A stretch of DNA of 64,000 bases from Sipunculus nudus (Eukaryota > Annelida > Sipuncula > Golfingiida > Sipunculidae): contig CM049320.1 of assembly GCA_026874595.1 (NCBI GenBank), positions 12,055,964-12,119,963 on the forward strand, written 5' to 3'. Position numbers and translations under genes: made by a program. Positions within the stretch are counted from its first letter, which is position 1; the number at the start of each line of letters is the position of its first letter. Positions 37,622-43,596 of this stretch are shown here, one piece after another. A model generated the notes under the pieces. That model ran no database searches. It was not told the DNA's origin and saw only the letters and a list, made by a program, of their open reading frames with translations.

Positions 37622-39030
37622 CATATATATGCTTTGGTCCTGGATAACATACTACTCAAGATATATACCTTATCTAAAGAAAACTGACTCACAAACTCTA
37701 CCTGTGATTACATGGGCAGGAAGAAGGATGAAATATATCATACACTGATAAAAACCATGCCAACCTGGTGAATAACAACACAGACCTATAAAAAATGTTC
37801 CTCCTCATATATCTACTTATCTCATTGAAACAAGTATATTTATTTACTGGGAGGTGAGACATGACAAATATATTCTAAGTGAAGGAGCTGCACAATGCAT
37901 AGACAGTGCCCTATAGAAAACTATGCATATACATAAAAGTCAGCTAGCTTTTTAAACTCAATTACAAGTGTTACAAATTAAATTTTCAGACAGTCACCAA
38001 GGTGCACAAATTATAGTGAAAGTCCCTTATATAATTATTAACGTTTAAGTTAAAGCTAACAAATACACATATTTGAAATGCACATTTGTATTAATGAAAA
38101 ACAAAGATTTCCTGGCTAATAAAAGAGTGACCAGAAGTGACCGAGTTCTGCTGTGTTAAGAAGTGACTGTCTATTTGTCTAAACAGAGGAACATTTGAGG
38201 TGACTGTGTCCATAGAAGGGACATAGAGAAGTGAGGGTCTCTACAGAATGGACATTTTGAAAGGTGACTGTTTCTACAGAGGGGACATTTAGAAGTGACT
38301 CTCTCTACAGAGGGGACATTTAGAAGTGACTCTCTCTACAGAGGGGACATTTAGAAGTGAAGGTCTCTACAAAGTGGACATTTAGATGTGACTGTCTCTA
38401 CAGAAGAGACATTCAGAAATTACTGTCTCTACAGAGGGGACATTTGAGGTGACTGTTTCTACAGAAGGGACATTTAAAAGTGACTGTCTCTGCAGAGGGG
38501 ACATTTGAGGTGACTGTCACTACAGAGGGGACATTTAGAAGTGACTGTCTCTATAGAGGGGACATTTGAGGTGACTGTCTCTACAAAGGGGATATTTAGA
38601 AGTGACTGTCTCTACAGAGGGAACATTTTAGGTGACTGTCTCTGCAGAGGAAACATTTGGAAGTGACTGTCTCTACAGAGGGGATATTTGTGGTGACTGT
38701 CTCTACGGAGGGGACATTTAGAAGTGACTGTCTCTACTGAGGGGACACATAGAAGTGACAGAGCTCTGCTATTTCAATGTGATGAAGTCTGGAACTAATT
38801 AATGATCTATTTTACAGTACTTTTAAATTAGCAGTTATTAAAGCACAAATGATCTGACCTTAGTTACTTGAAACATCAATGAATGAACAAGAAATAAATG
38901 TAATATGGTACTCACTTCTAAATTTCCTGCATGTGATGCCAGGTTCACCGTTACAGTTAATGTAGATTTTATCTTTGTTTTTAATTTTCACTGCCCCACG
39001 TCGTTTAAAGTTTCCATATGTACTGGTCAT
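176..39030 (-). CDS. PIK3CA: PI3-kinase class IA catalytic subunit p110-alpha-like, 5' half (gene-level entry, 8 exons, cut by window edge)
   Basis: Encodes the lipid kinase that phosphorylates PtdIns(4,5)P2 at the 3 position downstream of receptor tyrosine kinases and Ras, working at the plasma membrane with a p85-type adaptor. Coding segments (minus strand): 39030-38916, 25575-25201, 24307-24098, 22794-22535, 20827-20710, 19184-19066, 18364-18176 and 311-176. They sum to 1522 nt, or 507 codons plus one base, with every junction in phase. Domains visible: an unrecognised extension (1-48), adaptor-binding domain from M49 ([20 protein letters not shown]), a linker with [10 protein letters not shown], Ras-binding domain ([32 protein letters not shown]), and C2 ([14 protein letters not shown] to LLNPIG). 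The wording matches the alpha isoform far better than beta. The rest of C2, the helical and the kinase domains are outside the window. Long introns hold repeats and, in one case, a whole antisense receptor gene. Confidence 0.96.
2260..2450. repeat. two tandem copies of a ~95-bp unit
   Basis: GGGGACTAATAATGAGATT recurs at about 2264 and 2359, each followed by a T-rich stretch, GAGGGTTT(T)CAAATTTG and AAAAAGA. The phrase CATGAGGGTTTCAAATTTG also occurs at about 25698, so the unit belongs to a dispersed repeat. Confidence 0.7.
3440..3980. repeat. diverged direct duplication, ~250 bp per copy
   Basis: Segments near 3450-3700 and 3740-3980 share, in order, GGTCAAxCAT, TTCACTCA, AACTTGTCT, AAAAGATGGCTTA, ATTTTAATCT, GGAAGG and CATAAAATA. 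They differ at many positions, so this is an old duplication. Confidence 0.65.
6552..6622. repeat. hairpin with GATAA microsatellite in the loop
   Basis: CAAGAAGGTTAAACAT and ATGTTAAACCTTCTTG are inverted with one mismatch. Between them is AGATAAGATAAGATA, which is the complement of the TTATC tail of the LINE at 44.96 kb. It may be a remnant of such a tail. Confidence 0.5.
9744..9849. mobile_element. 106-bp MITE-like element with TIRs
   Basis: Terminal inverted repeats ACAGTGGAACCTGT and ACAGGTTTCACTGT flank a short interior with repeated AAGATCACCTGT. A related, longer copy lies at 23.1-23.35 kb. Confidence 0.6.
9866..10110. repeat. 137-bp tandem duplication upstream of the receptor start
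   Basis: ATGTAAGCxGAGGGAC starts at 9866 and again at 10003. The next ~100 bases are nearly identical (shared GGTGTAATATACAGGTGTCA and GCAGAGAGGTGCCTGTAAGG). The second copy ends about 70 bases before the receptor ATG, so promoter or 5' UTR sequence may be duplicated. Confidence 0.8.
10178..10371 (+). CDS. LGR-like receptor exon 1: signal peptide and LRR N-terminal cap
   Basis: ATG at 10178 opens a hydrophobic signal sequence, then CPAECTCG and a second Cys at residue 46, then [14 protein letters not shown], the typical transition from an LRRNT cap into the first repeat. The donor is CT|GTAAGT and leaves phase 2. A TTG 12 bases upstream is in frame, but ATG is the obvious start. Confidence 0.85.
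10178..16769 (+). CDS. LGR/relaxin-receptor-like GPCR, nested antisense in a PI3K intron (gene-level entry, 4 exons)
   Basis: Exons 10178-10371, 13753-13952, 15133-15263 and 15795-16769 join in phase into 499 residues. Residues 1-23 look like a signal peptide. CPAECTC (24-30) starts an LRR N-terminal cap, followed by one or two LRRs (LSYNQLRII, 67-75) and a hinge with Cys pairs (GYTCC 117-121; C140, C149). Helices: TM1 ~157-182, TM2 ~193-215, TM3 ~236-258, TM4 ~282-300, TM5 ~323-346, TM6 ~380-401, TM7 ~412-430. Family signs are YLGCY....W.ESPLC at TM2-TM3, W288 in TM4 and GLCLPF in loop 2, all as in LGR and relaxin receptors. The DRY position reads LDGLC and the NPxxY position YPATG. The ectodomain is far shorter than in typical LGRs. 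LRR exons are usually phase 2, as the 3.4-kb first intron is, so I looked there for more and found none. The ligand is unknown. Confidence 0.88.
12519..12781. mobile_element. ~260-bp MITE with ~22-bp TIRs
   Basis: AATAAGGTATGGTTCTCAGG on the left is inverted as CCTGAGAACCATACCTATTAT on the right, with GC-rich subterminal blocks (GCGGGCGGGCGG left, GACGCGAGCGG right) in AT-rich surroundings. There is no ORF. It lies in receptor intron 1. Confidence 0.8.
13400..13545. repeat. dispersed SINE-like repeat, copy 1
   Basis: Contains CTCAxTGGCTCAGGTGG, GTAGTGTC, GGTTGAGGAAACCGGAGAA, CCTGGAGAAAACCC and ACAACCCACTCTCA. The first and last phrases, in the same order, also occur at 37.34-37.46 kb. From memory, the GAGGAAACCGGAG phrase is common in invertebrate repeats. 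Confidence 0.55.
13753..13952 (+). CDS. LGR-like receptor exon 2: LRR and start of hinge
   Basis: Acceptor CTGTTCCAG|A, in phase 2 with exon 1. It encodes [11 protein letters not shown], then [19 protein letters not shown] (an LRR-like unit) and [10 protein letters not shown], resembling the Cys-Cys-x-F hinge of LGR receptors. The donor is TG|GTAAAA. Confidence 0.85.
13953..15132. other. intron 2 of the LGR-like receptor
   Basis: Phase 1 intron of 1.18 kb. It contains the foldback element at 14.15-14.40 kb. Nothing else is recognised. Confidence 0.6.
14154..14397. mobile_element. foldback element, arms ~80 bp
   Basis: The left arm (from ACCAGGGCTGGCACAG through AATCAGACCA and TGCATCCAGCTC) is matched in reverse complement by the right arm (GAGCTGGATGCA through TGGTCAGATTA to CTGTGCCAGCACTGGT). 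The middle contains a second smaller inverted pair around TTGGTCAGACTCTTGG. Two short ORFs here come only from this structure. Confidence 0.75.
15133..15263 (+). CDS. LGR-like receptor exon 3: hinge end and first half of TM1
   Basis: Acceptor TTCATTACAG|G. It encodes the second hinge Cys pair ([13 protein letters not shown]), then [22 protein letters not shown], the first part of TM1. The donor TGG|GTGAGC splits TM1 in phase 0. The ORF stays open for about 270 more bases, but that part is intronic. Confidence 0.86.
15264..15794. other. intron 3 of the LGR-like receptor
   Basis: Phase 0 intron of 531 bp that splits TM1. Open frames from the flanking exons run into it on both sides, but splice signals are clear. 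No other content is seen. Confidence 0.7.
15795..16769 (+). CDS. LGR-like receptor exon 4: TM1 end to C terminus
   Basis: Acceptor TTTTTTACAG|G. A single 325-codon exon encodes the rest of TM1 ([12 protein letters not shown]) and TM2-TM7, with a ~65-residue basic then Ser/Thr-rich cytoplasmic tail. A one-exon helix bundle after many small ectodomain exons is the usual layout of LGR genes. The stop is TGA at 16767-16769. The open frame left of 15795 is intron. Confidence 0.9.
   Translation, partial: VLIVTLAYRPRRVDPIMVNAVNFVVAHFMMLVYAGVILGHGIEYLGCYPLYTERWLESPLCGFVGFMLITATIVIWFSYSLDGLCIYLKLKYPLHITCHMTRKRHAIATVILWCTALLIAMIPFMVSGRYNRVGLCLPFYSGDFDAGFKFVIFYTCLGSLLLIVMSILMLRVVHSIIHSRPKVMGASAQATIDEENHTVQKNVTESLLFFILTWIVMVVFLIMSCIGGSTGQEGREWFARLCVVQTVIYPATGMLRKKQFHRDTKRVMERINFPCKDQRKKLAASHKRVHAITSDGHSTSAQSEISSQNRCSQCSDEVILCTRM
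16770..18175. other. right part of the PI3K intron after the nested receptor
   Basis: Presumed 3' UTR of the receptor, followed by unannotated intron. ORFs at 17.3-18.0 kb have no family resemblance and no convincing splice signals. The receptor 3' end and PI3K exon 18176-18364 are only about 1.4 kb apart on opposite strands. Confidence 0.5.
17406..17411 (+). terminator. possible polyadenylation signal of the LGR-like receptor
   Basis: AATAAA, 637 bases after the receptor stop codon, is the first canonical signal I noticed downstream. In this AT-rich sequence a chance hit is quite possible. Confidence 0.25.
18176..18364 (-). CDS. PIK3CA: PI3K exon: C2 domain, middle
   Basis: Residues 400-462, exactly 63 codons with both junctions in phase 0. 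It reads [15 protein letters not shown], then [18 protein letters not shown], then [11 protein letters not shown] and a lysine-rich end (KKGKKK). These are the hallmark C2 strands of class I catalytic subunits. The donor is AAG|GTAAGG. The pyrimidine tract of the acceptor is an almost pure run of about nine C (plus strand G run at 18367-18375), which could vary in length between alleles. The following intron is 17.9 kb and contains the antisense LGR-like receptor. Confidence 0.95.
19066..19184 (-). CDS. PIK3CA: PI3K exon: start of C2 domain
   Basis: Residues 360-399. After a split Gly codon it reads [10 protein letters not shown], then [14 protein letters not shown], then [13 protein letters not shown]. 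This is the first strand region of the PI3K-type C2 domain, which docks the enzyme on membranes and contacts the regulatory subunit. The acceptor is ATTACAG|G and the donor AAG|GTAAGC. Confidence 0.94.
19185..20709. other. PI3K intron
   Basis: AT-rich, 1.5 kb. No gene or clear repeat structure was recognised by eye. ATTCAATTCATTTTATTGCC near 19224 resembles the tail region of some retroelements, but this is not enough for a call. Confidence 0.5.
20710..20827 (-). CDS. PIK3CA: PI3K exon: end of Ras-binding domain and linker
   Basis: Residues 321-359 plus one base. It begins [20 protein letters not shown] and continues SLPKNKF.MPSYVKR, matching the segment after the Ras-binding domain in p110-alpha (YIR.C....P.LMLM...SLY..LP...F.MPSY). 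The acceptor is ATATTGCAG|T and the donor G|GTGAGT. The preceding intron contains the splice-donor minisatellite. Confidence 0.94.
20828..22534. other. PI3K intron containing the splice-donor minisatellite
   Basis: The right half (21.7-22.53 kb) is the array. The left part (20.83-21.70 kb) is AT-rich with no recognised feature. Confidence 0.7.
21705..22580 (-). repeat. 41-bp minisatellite derived from PI3K exon end plus splice donor (~20 units)
   Basis: The unit (plus strand core ACCTTAAATTGGCTGACTGG then GTATTTTTCAAAGTGGAACTC) repeats with a period of 41, sometimes 42. The rightmost unit is the authentic exon end: on the minus strand it reads the codons for EKYPVSQFK, then AAG|GTGAGT. The next 13 units to the left and two of the leftmost also keep AAG|GTGAGT. 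Others read GCGAGT, GTTGGT, TTGAGT or ATGAGT. The six leftmost units are the most diverged and have CCTGGAGAAAC-like spacers, closer to the exon's CTAGGAGGAAC than the core spacer CAAAGTGGAAC. The array lies inside the intron 22534-20828. Confidence 0.95.
22535..22794 (-). CDS. PIK3CA: PI3K exon: Ras-binding domain
   Basis: Residues 234-320, the core of the Ras-binding domain: [38 protein letters not shown], then YILKVCG and [11 protein letters not shown]. The donor AAG|GTGAGT directly follows the last Lys codon. The final ~25 bases of the exon and the donor are the founder unit of the 41-bp minisatellite that fills the next ~830 bp of intron. An ORF appears to continue past the donor into the array (V-S-S-T-L-K...), but this is intronic and ends after one unit. 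The acceptor is TTATTTCAG|CG. Confidence 0.95.
22795..24097. other. PI3K intron
   Basis: 1.3 kb with the MITE-like element at 23.14-23.35 kb and a loose inverted pair at about 23.59-23.67 kb (CCCTGGCC... and ...CCAGGGCTG). No coding signal. Confidence 0.55.
23139..23346. mobile_element. MITE-like element related to the one at 9.74 kb
   Basis: Ends AGTAAAACCTCA and TGAGGTTTGACCGT are imperfect inverted repeats of the same motif as the 9.74-kb element. The interior has AAGTGGTCA and ATGGTCATC phrases. From memory this resembles a common mollusc MITE family. Confidence 0.5.
24098..24307 (-). CDS. PIK3CA: PI3K exon: end of adaptor-binding domain and linker to Ras-binding domain
   Basis: Residues 164-234. 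It starts by completing a split Gly codon, then reads [27 protein letters not shown] and [19 protein letters not shown]. Each has a direct counterpart in animal p110-alpha (IGFAIGM, DPEV..FRRNILNVCK, MYVYPP.VESSPELP). The acceptor is GTTATAG|GT and the donor A|GTAAGT, leaving one base that forms Thr with the next exon. Confidence 0.95.
24308..25200. other. PI3K intron
   Basis: 0.9 kb, AT-rich. CCACCAGGTGTCGCCCGGTGATCACC around 24950 is locally GC-rich. Nothing is recognised. Confidence 0.5.
25201..25575 (-). CDS. PIK3CA: PI3K exon: adaptor (p85)-binding domain
   Basis: Residues 39-164 of the assembled protein. The first 29 bases (residues 39-48) are open in frame and precede M49 (ATG at 25546-25544), which aligns with the initiator of vertebrate p110-alpha. 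After it come SGELWG.HLMP, the ubiquitin-like adaptor-binding fold with SYIFVSITQ, then [17 protein letters not shown], the most conserved stretch of this domain. The acceptor is TTTGTAG|G. The donor is G|GTGGGT, slightly off consensus. If transcription can start in the 13.3-kb intron to the right, M49 gives a conventional protein. If the exon at 38916-39052 is included, the protein starts 48 residues earlier. Confidence 0.95.
26958..26984. repeat. 27-base G homopolymer
   Basis: An uninterrupted G run inside the dispersed element. Its exact length is probably unreliable in any assembly. Confidence 0.95.
27791..27844. repeat. (ACGG)n microsatellite inside the dispersed element
   Basis: About twelve ACGG units with minor interruptions. 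A shorter, degenerate version sits at the same place in the 50.27-kb copy. Confidence 0.9.
30150..30200 (-). repeat. tRNA-like promoter fragment (SINE head or tRNA relic)
   Basis: The minus strand reads TTGGTGTAATGGTAATGG then GGTTCGAGTCCCAG. These are good matches to the A box and B box of tRNA genes, but too close together to form a complete tRNA. Probably a SINE head or a decayed tRNA. Confidence 0.4.
31080..31260. repeat. degenerate foldback copy
   Basis: TATATATGTCAAGGCCCAGATCC followed by GGCC/TTGGTC palindromic phrases, as at the left end of the 61.1-kb foldback (TATGTCGAGGCCCAGATT). Confidence 0.5.
31470..31650. repeat. ~39-bp minisatellite, about five degenerate units
   Basis: Repeats of the form ACCAGTCCxTAxTCTGAGGGCTGAGACAAT with variation, between 31490 and 31640. 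Confidence 0.75.
32330..32740. repeat. ~64-bp minisatellite
   Basis: GACAAAGTAGGAAAATGAGG recurs with a ~64-base period (about 32330, 32394, 32458, 32521), then decays into irregular GACAAAGTAGG/TTAGACAAA units up to about 32740. The unit is purine-rich on the plus strand. Confidence 0.9.
33544..33592. repeat. G-rich polypurine tract
   Basis: Runs of 5-12 G separated by GAGA or A on the plus strand, with potential for G-quadruplex or triplex. Two proline-rich minus-strand ORFs here are artefacts of the C run. Confidence 0.9.
34540..35055 (+). repeat. dispersed repeat with three internal GACCTCTGACCT units
   Basis: GTGAxCTCTGACCTxATTxxATATGC occurs three times (about 34549, 34669, 34812), each followed by an ATTTTGCx-rich segment and xxAAAATCCAxx. 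It continues through GACAGACAGACC and ends TTAGCGGGGCCCTAATAAT. The GGGGCCCTAAT tail recurs at 41.62 kb. Confidence 0.6.
36470..36720 (+). repeat. dispersed mollusc-type repeat
   Basis: GTGTGTTTGTGCGTGTGTTTAC, ATCTCATGAAATTTTCAGGG, GGCAGAGGCTTGCATTCCTTAG. From memory this order is typical of a repeat seen in mollusc genomes. No ORF. Confidence 0.45.
37340..37460. repeat. dispersed SINE-like repeat, copy 2
   Basis: CTCTAGATGGCTCAGGTGATAGCG, GTAGTGTC, AAGGTGGAGAAAATC, ACAACCCACTCTCA, as at 13.40 kb. It is followed by GGGATTGAACCCCG, which resembles an inverted tRNA B box. Confidence 0.55.
37542..37617. repeat. (TA)n microsatellite, ~38 units
   Basis: A pure TA run. A cross-frame tyrosine/isoleucine ORF here is an artefact. 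Confidence 0.97.
38137..38762. repeat. ~30-bp minisatellite, about twenty units
   Basis: Unit GTGACTGTCTCTACAGAGGG then GACATTTAGAA (31 bp), alternating with a shorter form containing ACATTTGAG. It ends about 150 bases from the PI3K N-terminal exon, downstream of that exon's donor. Confidence 0.93.
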
Positions 39031-39052
39031 TTTCACAGTATTTTAATAATGC
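38916..39052 (-). CDS. PIK3CA: PI3K exon with upstream start codon and N-terminal extension (coding 39030-38916)
   Basis: On the minus strand this exon starts after a pyrimidine-rich acceptor ending GGTATAG and ends at the donor A|GTGAGT. An in-frame TAA lies 5' of the ATG, which has A at -3. It reads 38 codons, starting [12 protein letters not shown], ending GITCRKFR and rich in Lys/Arg, then one extra base. That base joins the GT that opens the exon at 25575 to give Ser, followed by nine residues (VPVPKPESK) and the methionine equivalent to the usual p110-alpha start. The match of phase, strand and splice signals is the evidence that it belongs to PI3K. I recognise no domain. It could instead be the first exon of an unrelated minus-strand gene whose later exons I did not find. 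The acceptor in front of it implies at least one non-coding exon further right. Confidence 0.65.
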
Positions 39053-39519
39053 CTATACCAAGAAGAAAATAAATCCAGTATCAAAGCAATCCTCTTTGGT
39101 TAAGGCTAGCCAGTGGGCTGGATGTCCTTCTCTATACACTCCTTCACATAAAGAAATTGTTATTATTGTTTTCTAAAAATAAAATGAATATCTGTCTCTA
39201 ATTTTGATCAGCCATCACTTTTCTGCCTTTGTAAAATTTGCTCTGTGCATGCACATTGGTTAACCCAATATTCACAGGTTCTGCATCTTCATGTAGTTAC
39301 TCAATTCTATGTTTTCCTTCCATTTCAAACACCAATAGTTCAAGAAAGTATACATGTATATCAAGCAGGTACCAGTTGGCATGTCAAGGTGGTTGTGTAT
39401 ATACAAGAGTCTTGTTTGTTGCCATGTGCAGCTTGGCATGTAAGTAACAGGTCTTTCTAAGCCAATTAAGTCTGATGTAATATACAGATACAGTAAATGG
39501 CGGCATTAATTACCTCCAG

Positions 39520-39645
39520 GGTTGGGTTTTAGGCTGCCCGAAACCTGTTTTCCTTAAACCTGCCTTTAACTGCCTAAAATAGGTTATAACCTGCCTAAAA
39601 CTGCCTTTAGCTGCCTAAAACCTTACATACCCTCACATTTACCTC
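39520..39645. repeat. degenerate CTGCCTAAAA simple repeat
   Basis: AACTGCCTxxA and CCTGCCTAAAA-like phrases recur at least seven times in ~100 bases. Confidence 0.65.
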
Positions 39646-40712
39646 TTAACCTACTGGTCACAATAAGTCTGGCAGGCCAAGCTTGAGTTCTATTATTCAT
39701 GGCAGTATATTCAGAGGATTGTTTGACAAATCCATGGACATACAGGTTTGGCTTCTAGTTGGGTTATTTTCTATTTGTGTTGTATGGTTCCACAATAATT
39801 AAATGAACAAGAACAGATTTGAATACTGATATACTCGAGTATATAGACTAGTATTTATGGTTTTAAATTCCTGTGCCAGAGGGCAGTTCTGTTGACACAT
39901 CTGGTTCTGTAATAATAATAAAATCAACTGTCAATTTAATCAACCTTTCCCTGCTGCATCACTCCCCCAAATTTCATAAAAATCTGCAATCAATATTTTA
40001 TATTTTATGATTTCTTGTAAACAGACAAACAAAATAACCTTACAGAAAAAACTGAGTGGCAAATGGATTTGCACTATAATCAAATATCAGCTTTTCTTTA
40101 TTAAACTGCAATTTTAAAGGAAACCTCCTGGAAGATGTGAAAATCCAATTTCTCAACCATGGGTATCAGAGTGGCACTTGCTTACATTAACAGTTTCATA
40201 TAATGTAGTAATGTAGTAAAGTAATCAGAAATATGGACAGCAGGCTTTCAAATTCAATGAGTTTTAAGAGTGTGCAGTAACATTATGCTGATTAATTGAT
40301 TATATTTGTTTGTAATAAATTCAACTGGTTTTATTTTTAAAGCAATCAATGGAAACAAACAATTGTATATTCTATATGCAAATGCAATGAAGTCATATCA
40401 TTTGAAGAACAATATATTCAATTTTGAAAAAAAGCACATGGATGACAGGACACAAATTGAAGATAATTATATCTTTGGACTTGCTTCCTGATAAATCATC
40501 CTCAGTCTGGCAGTGACTGCCTGTCCCGGTTTACTTGGATCTGATACTGATAACAAGTGCTTTATGTCAATTTGTTGATATTTAGACTATCCTCACTTGC
40601 AAAAAACTTCCCAAAGGTTTGTGTACATAAGAAAACTGATCATTGTATTCTTGAAACTACACCCCTGACTAATCAGGAAGTATGCCATCAGAGTCACAAT
40701 TATTAGGTCATG

Positions 40713-40795
40713 ACACGCCTGAGGTCACAACATGTCTGAGGTCATAACATGTCTGAGGTCACCACACATCTGAGGTCACAACATGTCTGAGCCAT
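40713..40795. repeat. 17-bp tandem array carrying AGGTCA
   Basis: TCTGAGGTCACAACATG repeats with an exact 17-base period. GAGGTCA starts at 40721, 40738, 40755 and 40772, and a fifth unit at 40789 has lost GTCA. AGGTCA is the half-site of many nuclear receptors. Confidence 0.9.
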
Positions 40796-41399
40796 ACAGT
40801 GGAGCCCCTAATTATGGTCACTCATTAGTAATAGTAGCAAACCAGAATCTACTTATATTTAAGTACAATTTCCTGTTCTTTATAAAGTTGTCATTCCTTA
40901 CTTGATTGCTCACTCCTGTTGTAAAGGTACTCAATTAACAAGACCATATATATAGTACTAATAATGACCTTTATAAGACCAGACTTTTATAATTCTTTGG
41001 TTTATGAACAGGAGCTGGGGTAAGGAAGGTATAAAAAAGTCTGAACTGTCAAAAAATTTTGTTTTATTTTTAACTGCCAGGTCTTACAGTTCAGCTTAAA
41101 GCCAAGCCAGCAATTGAAAAAACTTATCACTAACAAACATTTATTGCTTCAGTTTGTATCAGACTTGTATCCTGCTTTAATATGGGTAAATAGGTAAAAC
41201 TAGATGTGGTCAGACAATAATCCTCTGAGGGCCTGTAATTTCTGGTAGTGCTGGACTAGTTTACATATGGGTAAAAAGTAAGGTTTATAGTTTTAAAGTA
41301 TGTCAAAGAGTAACAGGTTTTTATCAATATGCATGAGGTAAAAATTCCTAATAGTTCAAATCATATTAAAGGTTTGTTTGAAATAATGTGTGCAATAAA

Positions 41400-41630
41400 A
41401 AATCACCTATAGTTATGTGGTGGCCATACTGGAATTCTCACAGGCCTCTTATTCAATTAGTCTGAAGTCCTTATATCCACCAATCATGTCTGTGAATTTA
41501 AGAAAGATCGAGCATGTCCTTGTTGAGATATTGCATCAGAAAGAAAGTGTCACTGATAGAAGGACAGATGGACTGACACAGTGTTCAACATTGGGCACTG
41601 CTTTTCACATGGGGCCCTAATTATACCTGT
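41400..41630 (+). repeat. dispersed repeat with GGGGCCCTAAT tail
   Basis: Contains GAAGGACAGATGGACTGAC, then TTGGGCACTGCTTTTCACAT, ending GGGGCCCTAATTATACC. It shares the tail with the element ending at 35.05 kb. Confidence 0.55.
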
Positions 41631-43596
41631 ATATAAACTATTAGTTTAGACAAGTGAAAACAATTTTTCTATAAATTTTTCAATTTAAGGATATCTTAGG
41701 TAAGAGGGTTTTTTTAAATCTGGCCTGAGGGACTCTAGATGTATTATGTATTAAAATCACTATAATATAAACTAAAGTGTGTTCTACCAGTAGGTGCCAA
41801 CTGAATTTTGGGGATTATTCTCTTAAACTTTAATGTTATCACACAGTTATCACTATAGCTTGTGAGGGACTACAGACCTAATATGAGATGTGAAACTTTA
41901 CAACAAAACCTTACACTTATATTTGTAATCACCTGGTTCTTATGAATTCTGTGGACAAATAACATAGGTTTAAGCCTCACTTTGATAGCTACATTTTTTT
42001 TAGGATATTTATGACATTTAACAACCAATCATCAGCTTTTGATTGTAGTTGTTTTAGTAAGTGACTAGTGAACTTGGCCTTCATTCCCAGGGTTGAGATG
42101 TTGTAAAAAACAGACTGTTTTCTCACAAACTGATTTTTATTTAATTACTAAAATATTTTGCAAGGCATGGTTCTGGTTTCTTTCTGGTTAATTGACCTAA
42201 CCATGAACTGTATGTGACCTTGATCGCATATCCATTCAATGAATCAGGAGCAGAGCAGTTGCAGGAGCGATTCTGCCGAATGCCGAGTGGATTATAATGT
42301 TTTACCTTGCACTGAATTTGTAAGAAAGAAACAGTAAAATATGGCATTTAGAACACTGCACAATGATTCTGATATTTTATTCACTGGAGAACAGAGATAT
42401 TTAAACAGTAAATACAACGTCATACACAACCAACTTTTGTGATGTCACAATATTCTTATAAACAGCTCTCACAATAATAGCCTCCATAGGCATAGAAAGC
42501 TTTCTGTGAAGGAGTGCTATTTGGGCTCATTAGCATAATAAGGTCAAAGGTGCAGGGCATTAGGGCTGTGGTTAGGTCAATTAGGCATGCATCATCCCAT
42601 TGTTACAGCTTACTAAATGGAATTGATCTATCAGTTAATGAAGATATACCCAAATTTAATTAGGTACCCATCTGTGAAACAACAGTTTGGAAAATCAAGA
42701 TAAACATTTAATTTATGCTATATTGACGGCAGAGATGTAGCATTACTAAAAGCAATGTTTATAAGCAAGTCATTTTAGTCTGTTCATTTTGGGTTCATTT
42801 TGTTAATTATTACTGCTCAGGACTAAATTTTTGAAAATCTCAAATAGAGTGCCCTGTTCTTGACATAAAGGAAATGTGTCACAGACTTTTCTGGTAAAAT
42901 CACCACACATTATAAAATATACACATCTAGACAATATGATAAAATCATCAAAATCATCATGTTTTCAAAAAGCCTGATTCTTATGGTCTGTCTTAACTAC
43001 TTAAGCTCCTTATGAAGTTTATACTTACCTAAGTAGTCAACAAAAACATGTTAAGAAGATAATGTTACATGATAACCACAAAAGTTTGGTAACTGAGGAT
43101 AAGATCTTGGTCTAGAATTGGGAAAATGGTATTGTTAGAAATAATTTGAGCTGAGGACTACTAGAAAATGCCACCAATACAGTAAGTGACTCACCTGTTA
43201 AATTGATATGTTAGCCCAGAGTTGATCCATGACACATAATTAAATTGGTCTCTTAACAGGACGTTTCCTTTTTGTCCACAAGATCTGTAATAACAGATAT
43301 ATGACATTCAGACAATTTTATAGCAAACAAGAATAATTTTTATCACTATACTATTATCACTGACACACCTTAAAAAGACTAGGTTCTCAACATTGTGCAG
43401 TCCATGTCATATATAGACCACATTTTTCCTATCAATTCACATGCTATATATCCCCTTACTCCTATACTTAATGCCATGCTGTGGGAATGATTAAAGAGAT
43501 ACACCAAAGTGTTATGTCAATGTCCTTGTTCATATTTCTTTTTATATGGAGACTGATGACCCTTCACTTGGACTAAATTTGAATGACAATCTATGT

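Larger units (their letters stand above)
25576..38915. other. 13.3-kb PI3K intron between N-terminal extension exon and adaptor-binding exon
   Basis: No convincing coding exon was found on either strand. It is filled with dispersed repeats, minisatellites and homopolymers, listed separately. Stretches at 28.0-29.9 and 35.1-36.4 kb show nothing I can name. Confidence 0.5.
39053..43590. other. region upstream of the PI3K N-terminal exon, to the LINE
   Basis: If PI3K has 5' UTR exons they lie here or further right; I could not identify one. Contents: a CTGCCT-rich simple repeat at 39.52-39.64 kb, the AGGTCA array at 40.7 kb and a dispersed repeat at 41.4 kb. No gene was recognised. Confidence 0.5.
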
